Positions 36,407-46,917 of a stretch of DNA of 64,000 bases are shown piece by piece. The notes under the pieces were generated by a model that saw only the letters and a program-made list of their open reading frames with translations, ran no database searches and had not been told where the DNA came from. A program made the translations under genes and the position numbers. Each line of letters starts with the position of its first letter. Position 1 is the stretch's first letter. Source of the stretch: an uncultured Planctomycetota bacterium (GTDB lineage Bacteria > Planctomycetota > Phycisphaerae > UBA1845 > Fen-1342); assembly GCA_900696525.1 (NCBI GenBank), contig CAADGL010000022.1, positions 62,001 through 126,000 of the forward strand, written 5' to 3'.

Positions 36407-38743
36407 GTGACCGAGATGAGCCTCAACCGGGCGGTCGTCCTCGACCGCAACTTCGTCGACTTCTGCCGCCGCGCTGCCGGCGAGCCCGCCGAGCCACGGC
36501 GCGCCGCCGCCGAGCGGCTGCGCGACGACACGACGATGACGGGTCACGACCTGCTCGAGCTGCTCGAATCGCAGATGGTCAGCCGTCATCTCGACCTCAT
36601 GGCCCGGGAGCTGCGGCGGCAGGAGCGTGGCTTCTACACGATCGGCAGCAGCGGCCACGAGGGCAACGCGGTCGTGGGCCGCCTGACCCGGCACAGCGAC
36701 CCGGCATTCCTCCACTATCGCGAAGGCGCGCTCATGGCCGAGCGCGCCCGCAAGGTGCCCGGCCAGGACATCATCCGCGACACGCTGCTCGGCATGATGG
36801 CCGCCAGCACCGACCCGATCGCCGGCGGGCGCCACAAGGTCTGGGGCAGCGTGCCGCTCGCCGTCCCGCCGCAGACCTCGACCATCGCCAGTCACCTGCC
36901 GCGGGCCGTCGGCACGGCGCTGGCCCTGCACCGCGCCAAGCGCCTGGGGCTCAGGCCGGTGCTGGGAGACCACGGCGAGATTCCCGCCGACAGTATCGTC
37001 GTCTGCACCTTCGGCGACGCGACGACGAATCACAGCGTGGCCCAGGGTGCGTTCAACGCCGCCGGCTACGCCGCTTTTCAGAGCCTGCCCGTGCCGATCC
37101 TCTTCGTGTGCGAGGACAACGGCATCGGCATTTCGGTGCACACGCCCGCGGATTGGATCGAGGCCGCCTTCAGCGAGCGGCGCGGGCTGACGTACTTCGC
37201 GGCCGACGGCCTCGACCTTGTCGACGCCTACGCCGCCACGCAACGCGCCGTCGAGTTCGTCCGCGCCCGCCGCCGGCCCGCGTTCCTGCACCTGAAGGTC
37301 GTGCGCCTGCTCGGCCACGCCGGCAGCGACGTCGAGACCGAGTACCACACGCTCGAGCAGATCGCCGCCGCCGAGGCCCGCGACCCGCTGCTGCGCTCCG
37401 CCGGGCTCGTCATGCGCTCCGGCCTGCTGACGGCGGAAGAAGTGCTCGATCTGTACGAAAACGTGCGGCGGCGCGTGCAGGCGACGGTTGACGTGATCGG
37501 CGAGCCGCCGCGGCTCAGCAGCGCCGCCGAAGTGATGGCGCCGCTCGCGCCGCTGGATCACGAGGCGGTGCTAGCGGAGGCGGCGCGCCCCGCGAATCCC
37601 GCCCGCCGGGCCGAGACCTGGGGCGGCGAGGAGCGCCTGCCGGAGCGCCAGCCGCCGCGACACCTGGCAGTGAACATCAACCGGGCGCTGCACGACCTGC
37701 TGGCGAAGTACGCCGAGCTGCTGGTGTTTGGCGAAGACGTCGCGCAGAAGGGCGGCGTGTATCACGTAACGACGGGGTTGACGGCGAAGTTCGGCGTCGG
37801 GCGCGTGTTCAACACGCTGCTGGACGAGACGACGATCCTGGGGATGGCGATCGGGGCCGGGCACCTCGGCCTGCTCCCGATGCCCGAGATTCAGTACCTG
37901 GCCTACGTTCACAACGCCATCGACCAGCTCCGCGGCGAGGCGTGCTCGACGCAGTTCTTCTCGAACGGCCAGTACCGCAACCCGATGGTCGTGCGCGTCG
38001 GATCGCTGGCGTATCAGAAGGGCTTCGGCGGCCATTTCCACAACGACAACAGCTTCGCGGCGCTGCGCGACATTCCGGGGCTGGTGGTGGCGGTGCCGGC
38101 CCGCGGCGACGACGCGGCCCGAATGCTGCGCACATGCGTCGCGCTGGCGAAGGTGAACGGACGCGTCGTGTGCTTCCTCGAGCCGATCGCGCTCTACATG
38201 ACCAAGGACCTGTACGAACCGGGCGACGGCCTGTGGCAGTTCGCTTATCCGCCGCCGGAGCAGGCGCTGCCCTTCGGCGCCGGCCGCGCATACGACCCGC
38301 AGGAGGACTGGCGGCTCGATGGCCCGGAGGCCCCGCCGGAGTCCGGCGAGGCGGACCTGACGATTCTGACGTACGGCAACGGGCTGTACATGTCGCTGCG
38401 CGCGGCGCGGACGCTCCGGGCCGAGCACCAGCTCGATGCGCGCATCGTCGATTTGCGCTGGCTCAGCCCGCTCAACGAAGACTTCATCCTGGCCCAGGCG
38501 CGATCGACCGGCCGGACGCTCGTCGTCGACGAGGGCCGCCGGAGCGGTGGCGTCTCGGAGGCCATCCTGGCGCTGCTCGCGGAGCGCTGCGGCGGCGACG
38601 TCTCCGCCGGCCGCGTCGTCGGACATGATACGTATATCCCACTCGGGGCGGCGGCGAGCCTGGTGCTGCCGGGCGAGGAGCAGATCGTGCGGGCGGCGGC
38701 GGCGCTGGCGCGGGGCGCGGCGAGCCCGGCGCTCGCGCGTTGA
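36407..38743 (+). CDS. thiamine-diphosphate-dependent 2-oxoacid dehydrogenase E1, fused alpha and beta subunits
   Basis: TFGDATTNHSVAQGAFNAAGYAAFQSLPVPILFVCEDNGIGIS (alpha), FGEDVAQKGGVYHVTTGL and DLRWLSPLNEDFI (beta). Confidence 0.88.
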   Translation: MTEMSLNRAVVLDRNFVDFCRRAAGEPAEPRRAAAERLRDDTTMTGHDLLELLESQMVSRHLDLMARELRRQERGFYTIGSSGHEGNAVVGRLTRHSDPAFLHYREGALMAERARKVPGQDIIRDTLLGMMAASTDPIAGGRHKVWGSVPLAVPPQTSTIASHLPRAVGTALALHRAKRLGLRPVLGDHGEIPADSIVVCTFGDATTNHSVAQGAFNAAGYAAFQSLPVPILFVCEDNGIGISVHTPADWIEAAFSERRGLTYFAADGLDLVDAYAATQRAVEFVRARRRPAFLHLKVVRLLGHAGSDVETEYHTLEQIAAAEARDPLLRSAGLVMRSGLLTAEEVLDLYENVRRRVQATVDVIGEPPRLSSAAEVMAPLAPLDHEAVLAEAARPANPARRAETWGGEERLPERQPPRHLAVNINRALHDLLAKYAELLVFGEDVAQKGGVYHVTTGLTAKFGVGRVFNTLLDETTILGMAIGAGHLGLLPMPEIQYLAYVHNAIDQLRGEACSTQFFSNGQYRNPMVVRVGSLAYQKGFGGHFHNDNSFAALRDIPGLVVAVPARGDDAARMLRTCVALAKVNGRVVCFLEPIALYMTKDLYEPGDGLWQFAYPPPEQALPFGAGRAYDPQEDWRLDGPEAPPESGEADLTILTYGNGLYMSLRAARTLRAEHQLDARIVDLRWLSPLNEDFILAQARSTGRTLVVDEGRRSGGVSEAILALLAERCGGDVSAGRVVGHDTYIPLGAAASLVLPGEEQIVRAAAALARGAASPALAR

Positions 38744-38771
38744 GGCGGGCATCGAGGTGAGTTGATCCGCC

Positions 38772-39350
38772 ATGCTCGTGCTGATCGACAACTACGATTC
38801 GTTCACGTACAACCTCGTGCAGGCCTTCGGGCTGATCGAGCCGGGGCTGGACATCCGCGTCTTCCGCAACGACCAGGTCGGCCTCGACCAGATCGCCGAG
38901 TTGCGGCCGTCGCACATCGTCGTGTCGCCGGGGCCTTGCACGCCGAACGAAGCCGGCATCAGCAACGCCGTGGTCGAGCGCTTCGCCGGGCACACGCCGC
39001 TGCTGGGCGTGTGTCTCGGGCACCAGTGCATCGGGCACGTCTACGGCGCGGCGATCGTCCGCGCGGGCCGGCTGGTGCATGGCAAGACAAGCCTCATTCG
39101 TCACGATGGCAGCGCCCTGTTCCGCGGGCTCAGCAATCCGTTCGAGGCCACGCGCTATCACTCGCTGCTGATCGATCCGGATACGCTGCCGGCAGATTTC
39201 GTCGTCACGGCGACCTGCGTCGACGACCCGCGCGAGATCATGGCCGTGCAGCACAAGCGCTGGCCGCTCTTCGGCGTGCAGTTCCACCCCGAGAGCTTTC
39301 TGAGCGTCGAGGGGCCGCGTTTGCTTGCCAACTTCCTGGCGGTTCACTAA
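38772..39350 (+). CDS. trpG: anthranilate/aminodeoxychorismate synthase glutamine amidotransferase
   Basis: MLVLIDNYDSFTYNLVQ; VVSPGPCTPNEAGIS; LLGVCLGHQCIG; FGVQFHPES. Confidence 0.94.
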   Translation: MLVLIDNYDSFTYNLVQAFGLIEPGLDIRVFRNDQVGLDQIAELRPSHIVVSPGPCTPNEAGISNAVVERFAGHTPLLGVCLGHQCIGHVYGAAIVRAGRLVHGKTSLIRHDGSALFRGLSNPFEATRYHSLLIDPDTLPADFVVTATCVDDPREIMAVQHKRWPLFGVQFHPESFLSVEGPRLLANFLAVH

Positions 39351-39359
39351 CCTACGCCC

Positions 39360-39926
39360 ATGCTCAGGCGGCCGCTTGCGGTAATGGTGACGACGGTGCT
39401 GGCGCTGGCGGCGGGCTGCGCCGCGCCCCAACGACCCGAGGTCTCCGCAGCCCCGACGCGCGCCGAGTTGCCCGACCTGTCGGCGTCGGAGCGCGTCCTG
39501 CCCGTCAGCGTGGGCATCGACGATCGCTACGCCTCGCGCGCCCCGCGCATTGTGCCGGAGTTCAAGCCTGTCGAGCCCACGCCCGACGAACGACGGATCA
39601 TCGGAGCCCCGCCCGAGCCACCGATCGACTTCCTCGCGCTCTACCGCCCGCCTCGGCCCGGCATCGACTTCCACGGCACGGGCGCGCTCGCCGGGGTCGG
39701 GGGCGCCGGCGGGGCCGATGCCGGCATGGAACCGGCCGCCGTCGCCTACGCGTCGTATTTCGGGCTCGGCGGGCCCACCGTCCGTGTCGACGTCGCATCG
39801 GGCCTGGTCGCCGGACGCAGCCCGCTGACGCCCTGGTCGGCGTTCGGCGTCGGCCGGCGCGAGAACATCAGGACCGGCGTGGAGTTCGAGCGCCACGTGG
39901 CCGGCAAGCACGATCGGGTGGATTGA
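39360..39926 (+). CDS. lipoprotein of unknown function
   Basis: MLRRPLAVMVTTVLALAAGCAAP lipobox. Confidence 0.65.
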   Translation: MLRRPLAVMVTTVLALAAGCAAPQRPEVSAAPTRAELPDLSASERVLPVSVGIDDRYASRAPRIVPEFKPVEPTPDERRIIGAPPEPPIDFLALYRPPRPGIDFHGTGALAGVGGAGGADAGMEPAAVAYASYFGLGGPTVRVDVASGLVAGRSPLTPWSAFGVGRRENIRTGVEFERHVAGKHDRVD

Positions 39927-40009
39927 AACGCGGCCGCGGCCCGGCGGTCTGACGCATTCGGCCCGGCGCGGCACACCGTGTGCGGCCGGCATTCTCGACG
40001 GCACACACC

Positions 40010-41182
40010 ATGAGTCAGGCGACCACTCTCACGCCCCGCCCGACAGCGGAGCCCACCGATTTCCAGCGCCGCCTGGTCACGCACGCCGATGCTGCCGTCG
40101 AATGGCTCGCGCGCTCGATCGCGGCATGCGGCGGGCGCGGGTCGGCGGCGTATTACTCGCGCTGGTATCGCCCGGCGCGGGGCTGGGCGCCCCCCTATCC
40201 CGAAACAACCGGGTACATCATCGAGACGCTGATCGCCCACGCGGACTTCGCCCGGCGGCCCGAGCTCATTGAGCTCGCACTGAGTCAGGCCGACTGGATC
40301 CGCACGCTCCAGGAAGACGACGGCGCCCTGCCCGGCGGCTGGATCGCCGGCGGCCGCAAGCCGCCACCGTCGATCTTCAACACGGGGCAGATGATCCTCG
40401 GCCTGGTCGCGGCCGGCGACCGCAGCGGCGACGCGGCCTGCCTCGAGAGCGCCCGGCGGGCGGCTTCGTGGCTGGCCGGGCAGGTAGATTCGGCGACGGG
40501 CACGTGGATGGCGCACTCGTACGTGGCGGGGTACAGCCCGGCGTATTACACGCGGGTGGCGTGGCCCGTGCTCGAGGTGTGGCGGCGCACGGGCGATTCG
40601 GCGCTGAAGTCGGCGGCGGTGCGTGTGCTGGACACAATCGCGGGCTGGCAGCAGCCCAACGGCGCGATCCGCAACTGGGAGTTTCGCCCCGGCCAACCGG
40701 CCTTCACGCACACGATGGCCTACACCATACGCGGGTTTCTCGAAAGCGCGCGCCTCCTCGGCAACGAGGGAGACAGGTTCTTCGACGTGGCGCTGCGCGC
40801 CGCGGACGCGGTCCGGCGGCGCATGGAGCTGCGCGGACGCCTGGCCGGGGCGTATGACGCGGAGCTGCGCGGCCGATACTGGTATACGTGCCTGACCGGC
40901 AACTGCCAGTTCGCCATCGCCTGGATGAAGCTCGGCGACCGGACGCGGGACGCACGGTTCCTGAGCGCGGCGCTCAAGGCGCTGGAGTTCGTGACGCGGC
41001 GGCAGTCGCTCGGCGCGATCGATCCGAACGTTCGCGGCGCGATCGCGGGGTCGAGCCCGCTGTGGGGACGCTACCTGACGCTGCGATACCCGAACTGGGC
41101 GGCCAAGTTCTTCGTTGACGCCTGTCACGCGGCGCACGCGCGCCTTCAGCGGCTGGTAGAGGACGGCCCGTGCGGCTCGTAG
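40010..41182 (+). CDS. alpha/alpha-toroid (terpenoid cyclase/glycosidase-like) protein of polysaccharide locus type
   Basis: Repeated helical repeats with aromatic/Gly motifs (YPETTGYIIETLI, QEDDGALPGG, GWQQPNGAIRNWEF); ATG 40010. Confidence 0.65.
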   Translation: MSQATTLTPRPTAEPTDFQRRLVTHADAAVEWLARSIAACGGRGSAAYYSRWYRPARGWAPPYPETTGYIIETLIAHADFARRPELIELALSQADWIRTLQEDDGALPGGWIAGGRKPPPSIFNTGQMILGLVAAGDRSGDAACLESARRAASWLAGQVDSATGTWMAHSYVAGYSPAYYTRVAWPVLEVWRRTGDSALKSAAVRVLDTIAGWQQPNGAIRNWEFRPGQPAFTHTMAYTIRGFLESARLLGNEGDRFFDVALRAADAVRRRMELRGRLAGAYDAELRGRYWYTCLTGNCQFAIAWMKLGDRTRDARFLSAALKALEFVTRRQSLGAIDPNVRGAIAGSSPLWGRYLTLRYPNWAAKFFVDACHAAHARLQRLVEDGPCGS

Positions 41183-42021
41183 TGACCAGCGGCTACGGCC
41201 GCAGCCTGCACGCCATCGCCCTGCTGCACCAGCTACGGGCACGCGGCCACGACGTGGCGCTGTGCCTCAGCGTCCGCCTGCTCAACGCCGCGCGCATCCG
41301 CTTCTACGTCCGCCAGCTCGGCTGGCGCAGGTTCTGGCGCAAGGTCTCGGCCAAGCTCCGCGGCGGCGCGCAGCCGCACTCGCACGCCGGCAGCGCGGCG
41401 GGCGAGGTGGCCGCGATGCGGCGCTATCTCGACCACGCCGGAATCGGCTCGCGCTCCGTTGCCGCGGCCTGCGCGGCGCTCGGCGTCCGCGAGGTGCGCG
41501 TCGGTACTCTCAACGACGACGCGGCGCTGTCGGCGCTGCGCGCGGCGCGGCCCGACCTCGTCGTCTACGCCGGCGGCGGCATCCTGCGCCGGCCGCTGCT
41601 CGACATCCCGCGCCTCGGCGTGCTGAACGCGCACGGCGGGCCGCTGCCGGCATTCCGCGGAATGAACTCCGGAGAGTGGGCGCTCTTTCACGGCGTGACG
41701 CCCGAGGTCACCGTGCACTTCATCGACGCCGGCGTCGACACCGGGCCGATCCTGCTGCGGCGGCCCGTGCCGGTCGAATCCTGGCAGGACATCCCCACGG
41801 GCCGCGGCGAGAGCACGCGCGCCAGCGTCGAGGCGCTGCTGGAGGCGGTGGACCTCGTCGCGCGCGGCGGCTACGAAGTTCAGCCGCAGTCTCCGGACGA
41901 CGGCCGGCAGTTCTTCGTCATGGCCGAGCCGCTGCTGGAGGTCGTGCAGCGCTGGATCGCCGACGAGCGCACGCCGGTGCGGACGGCGGCCGAGTTCCGC
42001 TGGCCTTCGCGGCCGGGATAG
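41170..42021 (+). CDS. formyltransferase family protein (GARF/Fmt fold)
   Basis: GVLNAHGGPLPAFRGMNSGEWALFHGVTPEVTVHFIDAGVDTGPILL: N-H-D catalytic residues retained; overlaps upstream stop by 13 bp. Confidence 0.88.
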   Translation: MRLVVTSGYGRSLHAIALLHQLRARGHDVALCLSVRLLNAARIRFYVRQLGWRRFWRKVSAKLRGGAQPHSHAGSAAGEVAAMRRYLDHAGIGSRSVAAACAALGVREVRVGTLNDDAALSALRAARPDLVVYAGGGILRRPLLDIPRLGVLNAHGGPLPAFRGMNSGEWALFHGVTPEVTVHFIDAGVDTGPILLRRPVPVESWQDIPTGRGESTRASVEALLEAVDLVARGGYEVQPQSPDDGRQFFVMAEPLLEVVQRWIADERTPVRTAAEFRWPSRPG

Positions 42022-42035
42022 AATCGCGAGAGCGC

Positions 42036-44279
42036 ATGAACCCGCTGTCGAAAGCCTACTACATGCTGCGCCTGCTCGGTCCGCGCGTGATCGCGCTGCG
42101 CGCCGGCGTGTACTGGAACAAGGCGAGCGGGCACACGCGGCGGGTGTTCCGGCCGCGGCCGTGGCAGTCGCTCTCGCTCGCCGAGCTGACCGTGCCCGGC
42201 ACGCCCGTCGAGCCGGACGAGTACGCACGCTTCAAGTGCCAGCAGGCGCCGCCATTCCTGTTCCCGCTCGGCTCGCCGCCGGCGATTCCGGACGAGATTC
42301 GCAGGGCGCGGCATGATCGGCAGCCGGCATTGGCCGAGCGCCTGGCGCTGATCGAGCAGGACCGCTGCGTCTACTTCTTCCGCACGCCGTCGCCCGGCCC
42401 GGTCGATTGGTACCACAACCCGATCGATGACCTGCACAGCCCACCGGAGAAGCACTGGTACGAGATTCCCGACTACATGCCGACGCAGGGCGACATGCGG
42501 ATGATGTGGGAGCCGTCGCGGGCGGCGTGGGCGGTGGACCTGGCGCGGGCCCGGCCCCACGGCCACGCGACCGACGCCGGCCGGCTGCTTTGGCGCTGGG
42601 TCGACGCGTGGATGACCGGCTGCCCGCCGTTCCTCGGCTTCCAGTGGAAGTGCGGCCAGGAAAGCTCGATCCGCCTGCTGGCGATCATGATCGGCGCCTG
42701 GAGTTTGGCGCGCGACCCGGCGACGACGCCGGAGCGCTGGGCGCAGCTTGCCCGGCTGGCGTGGGCCACGGGCTACCGCGTGTTCCATCACATCGACTAC
42801 GCCGTTTCGCAGAAGAACAACCACGCCCTGTCGGAAGCGATGGGGCTGATGCTGATCGCGCAGCTCTTTCCGGAGCTGCGCGAGGCGCGGCGCTGGGAGG
42901 AAGTCGGCCGCCGCGTGCTGACGCAGGAAACCCTGCGGCAGACCTACGACGACGGCAGCTACGTGCAGCAGTCGATGAACTATCAGCGCGTCATGCTCCA
43001 GGTGTGCATGACCGGCCTGCGGCTCGCGGAGCTGGCCGGACGCCCCCTGGAGCCGCGCGTCTACGAGCGGCTCGGACGCTGCGTCGAGTTCCTGTTTGAG
43101 ATGACTGACCGCGACAGCGGCCGCTGCCCGAACTACGGCAACAACGACGGCGCGCTGCCGCTGCCCCTCAACGAGTGCGACTTCACCGATTTCCGCCCGG
43201 CGCTTCAGGCCGCGCACTACTCCGTGCATCGCAAGCGCCTGCTGCCGCCAGGCGCGTGGGACGAAGACCTGCTCTGGCTCTTCGGAAAGGCCGCGCTGGC
43301 CGCGCCGACGCTGCCGCCGCGCTGGCCCGGGTCGGCGGCCTTCTCGGCGGGGGGGTACTACACGCTGCACAGCCGGCAGAGCTGGGCGATGGTGCGCTGC
43401 CACACGTGGCGCGACCGCCCGGCGCATTATGATCAACTGCACGTCGATCTCTGGTGGCGCGGGCAGAACGTCGCGCAGGACTGCGGCACGTATCACTATT
43501 ACGACCCGCAGCGCCGCGACGTGGAGCGCTACTTCAAGTCCGCCAAGGCCCACAACCTGGTCGAGATCGACGGCCGCGACCCGCTCGTGCTCGCGTCCCG
43601 CTACCTGTGGCTGCCCTGGCCGCGCGGACGGGCCACGCGCTTCGACGGCGCCGAACGCGACCACGGCGACCCCGCGCTGACGCCGCGCGACGCCGCGGTC
43701 GGCGTCTTCGAAGGCGAGCACGATGACTATCGGCGCCGGCCCTGGCGCACGCTGGTGCGCCGAGCGCTGATCGCGCTGCCCGGAGACGTGTGGGTGATCG
43801 TGGACGACGTGCTCGCGCGCGGCGAGCGCCGCGCAACCCTGCGCTGGCACCTCATGGATGCGCCGTTCGAGACAGACGCCGCCGCGGCGCGCCTGCGCCT
43901 GAACACGCCCGCCGGCTGGTTCTCGTTGACGGTTGCCGGCTGGCCAGGCCCGCCCGCGGTTTTCGCGGTCGTGCGCGGGCGCGACGAGCCCGGCCGCGTG
44001 CAGGGCTTCGCCTCGCCCTACTTCGGCGAGCGGCTGCCGATCCCCGTCGCTGAGGCCGAATTCGCCGGCCGCGGACCACGGCGACTCGTCAGCGTCTTCG
44101 GTCCCGGCGAACCGGCCACCGCGGCCATGAGCGCAGCCGCCGAGGGCGACGACGCGCAGATTTGGGACATTCGTCATGGCGAAACGTGCTGGCGGCTGCG
44201 GCTCGGCCCGTGCCGGCGAGGCGCCGGGCCGCTGCTGCTGCGGGCGCACAGTCCGCCCGCCGCGCCGCCGATAGACTGA
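42036..44279 (+). CDS. heparinase II/III family protein
   Basis: N-terminal MNPLSKAYYMLRLLGPRVIALRAGVYW; SEAMGLMLIAQLFPE; FSAGGYYTLHSRQSWAMVRC; DQLHVDLWWRGQNVAQDCGTYHY. Confidence 0.88.
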   Translation: MNPLSKAYYMLRLLGPRVIALRAGVYWNKASGHTRRVFRPRPWQSLSLAELTVPGTPVEPDEYARFKCQQAPPFLFPLGSPPAIPDEIRRARHDRQPALAERLALIEQDRCVYFFRTPSPGPVDWYHNPIDDLHSPPEKHWYEIPDYMPTQGDMRMMWEPSRAAWAVDLARARPHGHATDAGRLLWRWVDAWMTGCPPFLGFQWKCGQESSIRLLAIMIGAWSLARDPATTPERWAQLARLAWATGYRVFHHIDYAVSQKNNHALSEAMGLMLIAQLFPELREARRWEEVGRRVLTQETLRQTYDDGSYVQQSMNYQRVMLQVCMTGLRLAELAGRPLEPRVYERLGRCVEFLFEMTDRDSGRCPNYGNNDGALPLPLNECDFTDFRPALQAAHYSVHRKRLLPPGAWDEDLLWLFGKAALAAPTLPPRWPGSAAFSAGGYYTLHSRQSWAMVRCHTWRDRPAHYDQLHVDLWWRGQNVAQDCGTYHYYDPQRRDVERYFKSAKAHNLVEIDGRDPLVLASRYLWLPWPRGRATRFDGAERDHGDPALTPRDAAVGVFEGEHDDYRRRPWRTLVRRALIALPGDVWVIVDDVLARGERRATLRWHLMDAPFETDAAAARLRLNTPAGWFSLTVAGWPGPPAVFAVVRGRDEPGRVQGFASPYFGERLPIPVAEAEFAGRGPRRLVSVFGPGEPATAAMSAAAEGDDAQIWDIRHGETCWRLRLGPCRRGAGPLLLRAHSPPAAPPID

Positions 44280-45925
44280 TGCAGGAGCGCGACGTGGTCC
44301 TGGCCGCACTATTGGCGCTGACAACGATCGGCACGGCTTCGCCGGCGCAGGACGGCGCGCCGCCCGAGGACGCCGCGCTGGCCCTGGTGCGCGCCGCCGA
44401 GTCCCGGCGCGTGGCAGTGCTCGAGCGCGCGGCGCGCAGCGTCGTGTGCATCTTCGTCGAGGGCGAGACGCGCGCCGGCGGCGGCAGCGGGGTGCTGATC
44501 TCCGCCGACGGCATCGGCCTGACGAACTTCCACGTCGTGGCGGACTTCCTGGCGACGCGGCGCGGCGTGGGCGGGCTGAGCGACGGCCGGCTCTATCCGC
44601 TGCGGGTGCTTGGCATCGACCCCGGCGGCGACATCGTCGCCTTTCAGTTGTCGGGACGCGAGCGGTTCGACCATGCGCCGCTCGGGGACTCGGACGCGCT
44701 GCGCGTCGGCCAGTGGGTCGCGGCGATGGGCAATCCGTTCCTCGTCGCCGAGGATTACACGCCGACGATCACGCTCGGCATCATCAGCGGGCTGCACCGC
44801 TACCAGGAGGGCCAGCAGAACCTGCTCGAATACGCCGACTGCATCCAGGTCTCGACGTCGATCAACCCGGGCAACTCGGGCGGACCGCTGTTCGACATGG
44901 ACGGACGGCTGATCGGGATCAACGGCCGGGCGTCGTTCGAGGAGCGCGGGCGCGTCAACGTGGGGCTCGGCTACGCCGTGACGATCAACCAGGTCCGCCG
45001 CTTCCTGCCGGGCCTGCGGGCCGGACGGCTGATGCAGCACGGCACGCTGGGCGCGACGGTGCGCGTCTCGGGCGAGCGGCTGATCTTCGCCGCGATCCAG
45101 GACTTCTCGCCGGCGGAGAAGGCGGGCGTCCAGCTTGGCGACGAGCTGCTGGCGGTATGCGGCCGGCCGGTCCGCACGGCGAACGAATTCAACAACCGCA
45201 TCGCTATCCTGCCGGCGCAATGGCCGGTGGCGCTGAGCGTGCGCCGCGACGGCGCCATCCAGGAATTGCACGCCCGGCTCGAGGCCCTGCCACTGCGCGC
45301 CGGCCTCGTCTATCCGCCGGATGCCGACGTGAACCGCGCCGAGGTCCGCCGCCTCCTGGCGCCCTTCGCGGCGAGCGGCGACGACGGTGCGCGGCTGCCT
45401 GCGGCGTGGGAAGGGCGCCTGACGCTGCGCGACGCCGACGGCGAGCGCAGCGCCAACGTCCGCATCGCGCCGGCGCCGGAGGGGGGAACGCGCGTCGCGG
45501 CCGAGTGGGCCGGCGAGCCGCCCGCCGGCTGGGATGCGGGCCAGTTCGAGTCGGAGTGGTCCGCGATCGTGGCGCCGCTGCTCGGGGCGCGCGATCTCGA
45601 CGAGCAGTGCGAGGCGCTGACCGGAGACGAACTCGACGGGCGCATCGTCGCCCGCGTGCAGCGCCGCCTGCCCGATCAGCGGCTCGTTCGCTGGCATTTC
45701 GATGCGGACGTCGGCGACCTTCGGGCCGCGACGCTCGGCACGCCTGACAACCCGGCCGACGTTACCTGGACTGTCTCGGACCACCGCGACCTTGGCGACC
45801 GCCGCTGGCCGACGCACTGGGCGCGCCGCCAGGGCGCGACGGCCCTTGAGCTGCGGCTCGATCGCCCGCTCGAGCCGGCGCCCGACGCGCGGCCCTCCGC
45901 CACGCCAGAGGGAGGCGCCCCGTGA
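44279..45925 (+). CDS. HtrA/trypsin-like serine protease with PDZ (catalytic triad intact)
   Basis: TNFHVVADF (His), GDIVAFQL (Asp), STSINPGNSGGPLFDMDGRLIGIN (Ser), PDZ FSPAEKAGVQLGDELLAV; TGATG overlap. Confidence 0.9.
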   Translation: MQERDVVLAALLALTTIGTASPAQDGAPPEDAALALVRAAESRRVAVLERAARSVVCIFVEGETRAGGGSGVLISADGIGLTNFHVVADFLATRRGVGGLSDGRLYPLRVLGIDPGGDIVAFQLSGRERFDHAPLGDSDALRVGQWVAAMGNPFLVAEDYTPTITLGIISGLHRYQEGQQNLLEYADCIQVSTSINPGNSGGPLFDMDGRLIGINGRASFEERGRVNVGLGYAVTINQVRRFLPGLRAGRLMQHGTLGATVRVSGERLIFAAIQDFSPAEKAGVQLGDELLAVCGRPVRTANEFNNRIAILPAQWPVALSVRRDGAIQELHARLEALPLRAGLVYPPDADVNRAEVRRLLAPFAASGDDGARLPAAWEGRLTLRDADGERSANVRIAPAPEGGTRVAAEWAGEPPAGWDAGQFESEWSAIVAPLLGARDLDEQCEALTGDELDGRIVARVQRRLPDQRLVRWHFDADVGDLRAATLGTPDNPADVTWTVSDHRDLGDRRWPTHWARRQGATALELRLDRPLEPAPDARPSATPEGGAP

Positions 45926-46917
45926 AGCTCCGGGCCGGCGGACTGCTGATTCTCGCGACGTGGCCGGTCGCCGCCGGCCGGGCCGAGCTCGACGCCGCCG
46001 GCCCGTTCGCAACGGCGATCGCGGCGGCTGAGCCGCGCGTGGTGAAGATCTACGGCGGGCAGATCGGGCGCGTGAAGGGGTACGGGAGCGGCGTGCTGGT
46101 GTCGGCGGACGGCCAGGTGGTGACGGTGCTGTCCAGTCTGCTGGAGAGCGACGTGCCGCGCGTCGTGCTGTCGGACGGCCGCCGGCTGCCGGCGGTGGTC
46201 ATCGGCCGCGACCGCGTGCGGCAACTGGCGCTGTTGAAGATCGACGCGCTGGACCTGCCGCATTTCGAACTCGGCGGCAGCGATCATCTGCGGGCCGGCG
46301 ACTGGATCATCGCCGCGGCCAATCCGTTCAAGGTCGCGGACGGACCGGAGCCGGTATCCTTCTCGGCGGGGCTGTACGGCGGCCGCACGACGCTGCAAGC
46401 TCGTCGCCGGGCGCAGGAGCTGCCCTATAGCGGCGAGGTGCTGCTGACCGACATGATCGTCTCGGCGCCCGGCGCCGCGGGCGGGGCGCTCGTGGACGTG
46501 AACGGCAGTCTCGTCGGACTCATTGGCAAGGAAGTCATCAGTGAACGGACGAACACCTGGCTGAACTACGCGCTGCCGGTCGAAGAGCTCGCCGCGTTCG
46601 TGGCGAATCCGAACCCCACTCACCGTTCGACGGCCGTGACCGGCGCCGAGCGCCTCGACCTGGGGATCCGCCTGTTCGACGTCGGCGGCCGCGTCCGGCC
46701 CGCGTACGTCGAGCGCGTGCGCCATGGCTCGCCGGCGGCCGCCGCCGGTGTCCGCGCCGACGACCTGATTCTCAGCGTCGGCGGCCGGAGCATCGGCTCG
46801 TGCGCGGACTACGACGACGCGCTGCGCGGCTTGCGCCCGGGACCGGTCGAGCTGGTCGTGAAGCGCGGGGACGACGTCCTGACACTCGTCCTTGAGCTGC
46901 AACGGAGCAACCCATGA
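45922..46917 (+). CDS. HtrA-like PDZ protein lacking catalytic triad (pseudoprotease)
   Basis: GSGVLVSADGQVVTVLSSLLES (His lost), RQLALLKIDALDLP (Asp lost), SAPGAAGGALVDVNGSLVGLI (Ser to Ala), PDZ SPAAAAGVRADDLILSVGG; GTGA overlap. Confidence 0.85.
   Translation: MKLRAGGLLILATWPVAAGRAELDAAGPFATAIAAAEPRVVKIYGGQIGRVKGYGSGVLVSADGQVVTVLSSLLESDVPRVVLSDGRRLPAVVIGRDRVRQLALLKIDALDLPHFELGGSDHLRAGDWIIAAANPFKVADGPEPVSFSAGLYGGRTTLQARRRAQELPYSGEVLLTDMIVSAPGAAGGALVDVNGSLVGLIGKEVISERTNTWLNYALPVEELAAFVANPNPTHRSTAVTGAERLDLGIRLFDVGGRVRPAYVERVRHGSPAAAAGVRADDLILSVGGRSIGSCADYDDALRGLRPGPVELVVKRGDDVLTLVLELQRSNP

Noticed and set aside
41880-44324. 814-aa reverse ORF opposite heparinase
   Set aside because: Antisense shadow of the heparinase gene
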